The notes beneath the pieces were generated by a model that was not told the origin of the DNA, searched no databases, and saw only the letters and a program-made list of their open reading frames with translations. From an uncultured Lachnospiraceae bacterium (GTDB lineage: Bacteria; Bacillota; Clostridia; Lachnospirales; Lachnospiraceae): a stretch of 7,390 nt of DNA. The stretch lies in assembly GCA_947177105.1 (NCBI GenBank), contig CAMWTF010000117.1, positions 1-7,390 on the forward strand. The letters are read 5' to 3'. Shown piece by piece: positions 5,607-7,390 of this stretch. Within the stretch, counting starts at the first letter, position 1. Each line of letters opens with the position of its first letter. The position numbers and the translations under genes were made by a program.

Positions 5607-7295
5607 ATGATAGTAGGAATAGATTTAGGAACAACCAACAGCCTGATTGCGTATTTCGCGGAGGAGGGGCCCAGGATTATCCCCAACCGCCTGGGCAAGA
5701 ATTTGACTCCCTCGGTGGTCAGTGTGGATGAAGAGGGCAATATCTATGTGGGAGAGACTGCCCGTGAGCGCATGAGCCTATACCCGGATTCTGTGGTCAG
5801 CGCCTTCAAGCGCAGCATGGGCACGGAGAGGAAGTATAACTTAAGCGGCCATATGTACAGACCGGAGGAGCTGTCCAGCTTTGTGCTGCGATCCCTGAAG
5901 GAGGATGCGGAAGCCTTTTTGGGGGAGGAGGTCACAGAGGCTGTGATCAGTGTGCCTGCGTATTTTGACGACAAGCGCCGAAAAGCGACTAAGCGCGCCG
6001 GAGAACTGGCGGGGCTTAAGGTGGAGCGCATGATCTCCGAGCCAACGGCGGCGGCGGTGGCCTATGGCCTGTATGACAAGACCAAGGACACCAAGTTTCT
6101 GGTGTTTGACTTGGGCGGCGGAACCTTTGACGTGTCCATACTGGAACTGTATCACAACATTCTGGAGGTCCGGGCCGTGGCGGGGGACAACTACCTGGGA
6201 GGCGAAGACTTCACGGAAGTGATGAGCAAGCTCTTTATGCAGAAGCAGAAGCTGGCTATGAGCAGCCTGTCCGAGAAGGAGCAGGTGCGGCTGTACAAGC
6301 AGGCGGAGAAGGCTAAGTGCGCTATCAGCGGCAGCGACCGCATTGTTATGAAATGCCTGATTGCTGAGAAAGAATTGGAATCAGAGATCAAATACAAGGA
6401 ATATGAGGATGCCTGTGAGGAACTGCTGAACAAGATCCGGGAACCGGTGAAAAAGAGTCTGGCGGACGCGGGACTTAAGCTGGGAGATATCGACGAGATC
6501 CTGTTGATCGGCGGCGCCACCAGGCTGTCCATAATCCGGGATTTCCTGATCCGGCTGTTTAGAAAGTTCCCAGACACCAACATGAACCCGGACGAGGCCG
6601 TGGCGCTGGGAGCGGCGGTGCAGGCGGCCATGAAGGAGCGCCGGGAGGAGGTGAAGGAAGTCATCCTGACGGATGTGTGTTCCTTTACCCTGGGCACGGA
6701 AGTGGTGGTGGAATACGAGGAGGGAAAGTTTGAGGACGGGCGTTTCTGTCCCATTATCGAGCGCAACACTGTGATACCCGCCAGCCACACGGAGCGCATG
6801 TATACCGTGCGGGACAATCAGGATAAGGTCAGAGTCCGGGTACTCCAGGGGGAAAGCCGATTTGCCAGAAACAACCTGTACCTGGGGGAGATGACCATTG
6901 AACTGCCCAAGGCCCCCAAGGGGCAGGAGTCTGTGGATGTGACTTACACCTATGATATCAACTCCCTTTTGGAAGTGGAGGTAAAGGTGGTGTCCACGGG
7001 CCTTAGCCAGAAGATGATCATCAAGGGAGCGGACAATACCATGACCGACGAGGAGATCGAAAGGCGCATGGAGGAACTGGCTTACCTGAAGATCCAGCCC
7101 AGGGATCAGGAGGAAAACCGTCTGGTGCTGTTGCGGGCAGAGCGCATGTATGAGGAGTCTCTGGGTGATAAGCGCAAGAATCTGGATCACTATATCAATC
7201 GCTTTGAGGCGGCCTTAAAGGGCGGCGATCATCAGGAGATTGCGGATACCCGCCGGGAGCTTTCGGAGTTTTTGGACGAGGATGAGGACCTGTAA
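5607..7295 (+). CDS. hscC: HscC-type Hsp70 molecular chaperone
   Basis: This cytoplasmic ATP-driven chaperone has 562 residues, shorter than DnaK (about 638) and close to E. coli HscC (about 556). The nucleotide-binding domain is complete: phosphate-1 loop GIDLGTTNS (4-12), catalytic-type Lys68 in AFKRSMG, VPAYFDD (116-122), EPTAAAVAYGL (145-155), phosphate-2 DLGGGTFD (168-175) and the adenosine motif ILLIGGATR (298-306). The interdomain linker is VILTD (352-356), followed by a substrate-binding beta domain (about 357-475) and a shortened helical lid that ends in DEDEDL. From memory of E. coli HscC, several stretches match it better than DnaK: LVLRSLKEDAE, GDN-LGGEDFT, EEVILTD, YDIN-LLEV and LKI-PRD. 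The usual Thr of the GDTHLGGED motif is Asn195, as I recall for HscC too. The gene follows the J-like/TPR gene and is closed by a strong terminator. In E. coli, HscC also has J-domain partners encoded nearby, which supports a paired role here. Confidence 0.95.
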   Translation: MIVGIDLGTTNSLIAYFAEEGPRIIPNRLGKNLTPSVVSVDEEGNIYVGETARERMSLYPDSVVSAFKRSMGTERKYNLSGHMYRPEELSSFVLRSLKEDAEAFLGEEVTEAVISVPAYFDDKRRKATKRAGELAGLKVERMISEPTAAAVAYGLYDKTKDTKFLVFDLGGGTFDVSILELYHNILEVRAVAGDNYLGGEDFTEVMSKLFMQKQKLAMSSLSEKEQVRLYKQAEKAKCAISGSDRIVMKCLIAEKELESEIKYKEYEDACEELLNKIREPVKKSLADAGLKLGDIDEILLIGGATRLSIIRDFLIRLFRKFPDTNMNPDEAVALGAAVQAAMKERREEVKEVILTDVCSFTLGTEVVVEYEEGKFEDGRFCPIIERNTVIPASHTERMYTVRDNQDKVRVRVLQGESRFARNNLYLGEMTIELPKAPKGQESVDVTYTYDINSLLEVEVKVVSTGLSQKMIIKGADNTMTDEEIERRMEELAYLKIQPRDQEENRLVLLRAERMYEESLGDKRKNLDHYINRFEAALKGGDHQEIADTRRELSEFLDEDEDL

Positions 7296-7309
7296 GATAT
7301 TAAAGCTTG

Positions 7310-7354
7310 AGCCATTTGTCTAAACATTATCTGTCAGGCAAATGGCTTATTTTT
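7310..7354 (+). terminator. Rho-independent terminator after the Hsp70 gene
   Basis: AGCCATTTG (7310-7318) pairs perfectly with CAAATGGCT (7339-7347), a 9-bp stem with a 20-base loop, and is followed by TTATTTTTA. It starts 15 bases after the Hsp70 stop codon and ends the chaperone unit. The loop is longer than usual, but stem and T-tract are convincing. Confidence 0.88.
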
Positions 7355-7359
7355 ACTGG

Positions 7360-7371
7360 CCGCTTCAGCGG
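7360..7371. other. Short GC-rich inverted repeat beyond the terminator
   Basis: CCGC (7360-7363) and GCGG (7368-7371) flank the loop TTCA. It has no T-tract on either side within the window. It could belong to the leader of a gene beyond the right edge. The remaining bases to 7390 show nothing recognisable. Confidence 0.3.
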
Positions 7372-7390
7372 GCATTCATACTATTCTAAC

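Noticed and set aside
6381..7190. 269-codon open frame on the - strand inside the Hsp70 gene
   Set aside because: It is the codon-aligned mirror of a conserved Hsp70 sequence, with no start context and no recognisable domain.

Overview
This window looks like a piece of a Clostridia chromosome, most likely from the Lachnospiraceae or a close relative. That placement is an inference from three things: purine-rich Shine-Dalgarno sites in front of every gene, moderately GC-rich genes with AT-rich gaps, and a homodimer-type glycyl-tRNA synthetase next to a clostridial-style J-like/TPR gene with its Hsp70. All four genes are on the + strand. None is cut by the window edge, and I see no mobile-element gene, phage gene, tRNA, rRNA or CRISPR array.

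Layout. Positions 1-94 hold a short leader with a perfect small hairpin. Positions 95-733 encode a 212-residue lipoprotein of unknown function. Positions 734-990 are non-coding and hold the most unusual DNA here: two identical 108-bp units in tandem plus the first 16 bp of a third. Each unit contains a long, nearly fully paired hairpin, and the array ends just before the ribosome binding site of glyS. Positions 991-2379 are glyS. A gap of about 130 bp carries a weak terminator candidate. Positions 2508-5501 encode a 997-residue protein with an N-terminal J-domain-like segment whose HPD motif is altered to NPE, an acidic linker, long TPR-type helical repeats and a C-terminal cysteine cluster. 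After 105 bp, positions 5607-7295 encode an Hsp70 of the HscC type. A clear Rho-independent terminator at 7310-7354 closes the unit.

How the genes fit together. The J-like/TPR protein and the HscC-type Hsp70 probably form a dedicated chaperone pair. The TPR array would bind clients or scaffold a complex, and the J-like head would engage the Hsp70. The E. coli hscC locus, with its J-domain partners djlB and djlC, is the closest known parallel. glyS is a housekeeping gene with no visible functional link to its neighbours. Its leader shows no recognisable T-box, so the hairpin array occupies the place where a regulatory leader might be expected. The lipoprotein is probably independent of the rest.

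The best candidates for something undescribed are the tandem hairpin array in front of glyS, including its ability to fold in two mutually exclusive ways, and the J-like/TPR partner with its degenerate HPD motif and C-terminal Cys cluster.
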